From an uncultured Panacagrimonas sp. (GTDB lineage Bacteria > Pseudomonadota > Gammaproteobacteria > Nevskiales > Nevskiaceae): DNA of 5,959 nt. Location of the stretch: NCBI GenBank assembly GCA_946481265.1, contig CAMLNE010000267.1:1-5959 (forward strand), written 5' to 3'. A program made the position numbers and the translations under genes. The notes beneath the pieces were generated by a model. That model did no database searches. It had not been told where the DNA came from and saw only the letters and a list, made by a program, of their open reading frames with translations. Below, piece after piece: positions 5,337-5,959 of this stretch (position 1 is the stretch's first letter; each line of letters opens with the position of its first letter).

Positions 5337-5959
5337 GTGAGCAAGGCGCCCCTCGAGATCGACGCACTGATCTCCTATCTGGAGCACGAGGCCACCCCGG
5401 CCATCGTCCTGGATCCGGACTACAACATCCTGGCCGCGAATTCGGCCTACCAGTCGCACTTCGGCGCGACCCGCGGTTCGCACGTCGGGCAGAAGTGCTT
5501 CCGCGTCTCCCACGGCTATGGCGTGCCCTGCGACCAGGCCGGCGAACACTGCCCGATGAAACGGGCGGCGCAGACGCGCGCGGTCGATCGCATCATCCAC
5601 ATCCACCATACGCCGCGCGGTCCCGAGCACGTCGCGGTCGAGCTCAGGCCCATCCTCGACGAGGCCTCGCGCATCATCGCCTACGTCGAGCGGCTCTCCA
5701 GCGTCAGCACCGCCTCGGCGCAGCCCCGCGACGACGGCCTGGTCGGTCGGGCCGAATCCTTCAATGTCGCGATCGCCGCGCTGCAGCGCGCGGCGCCCTC
5801 GCAGATCCCGGTGCTCCTGCAGGGAGAGTCGGGAACGGGCAAGGAGTTGTTCGCCACCGCCCTGCACCGGGCCAGCCCACGCGCGCGCGGCCCCTTCGTC
5901 ATCGTCGACTGCACCGGCCTGAGCGAGTCCCTGTTCGAAAGCGAGCTGTTCGGCCACGA
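5337..5959 (+). CDS. fisR: FisR-like sigma54-dependent activator with three-cysteine sulfane-sulfur sensor domain, 3' end missing
   Basis: The visible 207 residues carry an N-terminal PAS-like sensor (about 10-120) and the start of the AAA+ domain: LVGRAESF (135-142), Walker A GESGTGKE (163-170) and SESLFESELFGH (196-207). The window ends just before the GAFTGA loop that contacts sigma54; the rest of the AAA+ domain and a Fis-type helix-turn-helix are expected beyond it. The sensor has cysteines at 54, 65 and 72 (GQKCFRV, GVPCDQ, GEHCPMK). Their 11- and 7-residue spacing equals that of Cys53, Cys64 and Cys71, recalled for FisR of Cupriavidus pinatubonensis, which senses polysulfide and activates sulfide-oxidation genes. 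Adjacency to sqr supports the same role. The GTG start is chosen for GGAG (5326-5329) seven bases upstream and a protein start matching the FisR numbering within one residue. The gene symbol is by resemblance; no full-length comparison was possible. Confidence 0.9.
   Translation, partial: MSKAPLEIDALISYLEHEATPAIVLDPDYNILAANSAYQSHFGATRGSHVGQKCFRVSHGYGVPCDQAGEHCPMKRAAQTRAVDRIIHIHHTPRGPEHVAVELRPILDEASRIIAYVERLSSVSTASAQPRDDGLVGRAESFNVAIAALQRAAPSQIPVLLQGESGTGKELFATALHRASPRARGPFVIVDCTGLSESLFESELFGH

Noticed and set aside
3774..5957. Very long minus-strand open frame (727 codons) across sqr and antisense to the activator gene
   Set aside because: It is out of frame with the well-recognised SQR protein and antisense to the clear sigma54 activator. 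The translation is low-complexity Arg/Ala/Gly-rich, as expected for a shadow frame in high-GC DNA.

Overview
The window is a GC-rich, densely coding piece of a proteobacterial chromosome. Codon third positions are mostly G or C, and Shine-Dalgarno sequences are clear. The gene content (an ATP-dependent LuxR/MalT-type activator, a VanA/TsaM-type Rieske oxygenase, a type II sulfide:quinone oxidoreductase, and a sigma54 activator of the FisR kind) fits an aerobic Beta- or Gammaproteobacterium. I cannot name a genus from sequence alone.

Layout: (1) 1-2254, plus strand, the 3' part of a large MalT/LuxR-family activator gene whose P-loop end lies off the left edge. (2) 2255-2557, a 303-base gap holding a probable terminator, a palindrome that overlaps a weak -24/-12-like match, and a four-copy heptamer tandem repeat. 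(3) 2558-3628, plus strand, a complete Rieske non-heme iron oxygenase (356 aa) with every expected metal ligand. (4) 3629-3799, a convergent gap with a strong, probably bidirectional, hairpin terminator. (5) 3800-5086, minus strand, a complete sulfide:quinone oxidoreductase (428 aa) with both redox cysteines. (6) 5087-5336, a divergent regulatory region with three inverted-repeat or promoter-like elements. (7) 5337-5959, plus strand, the 5' part of a sigma54-dependent activator cut by the right edge just before its GAFTGA loop.

The genes appear to form two modules. On the right, the sensor and sqr are transcribed divergently. The sensor's N-terminal domain carries three cysteines at residues 54, 65 and 72. 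Their spacing is identical to that of the sulfane-sulfur-sensing cysteines I recall for FisR of Cupriavidus pinatubonensis (53, 64, 71). The simplest model is that polysulfide or persulfide formed by SQR is sensed by the activator, which binds the TGGCAG-rich inverted repeats near 5261-5285 and drives sqr from a sigma54 promoter. On the left, the MalT-like activator precedes the orphan Rieske oxygenase on the same strand and may control it. The substrate of that oxygenase is unknown and no reductase partner is in the window. Nothing here is a wholly new system. The best lead is the sulfur-sensing divergon and its candidate operator sites.
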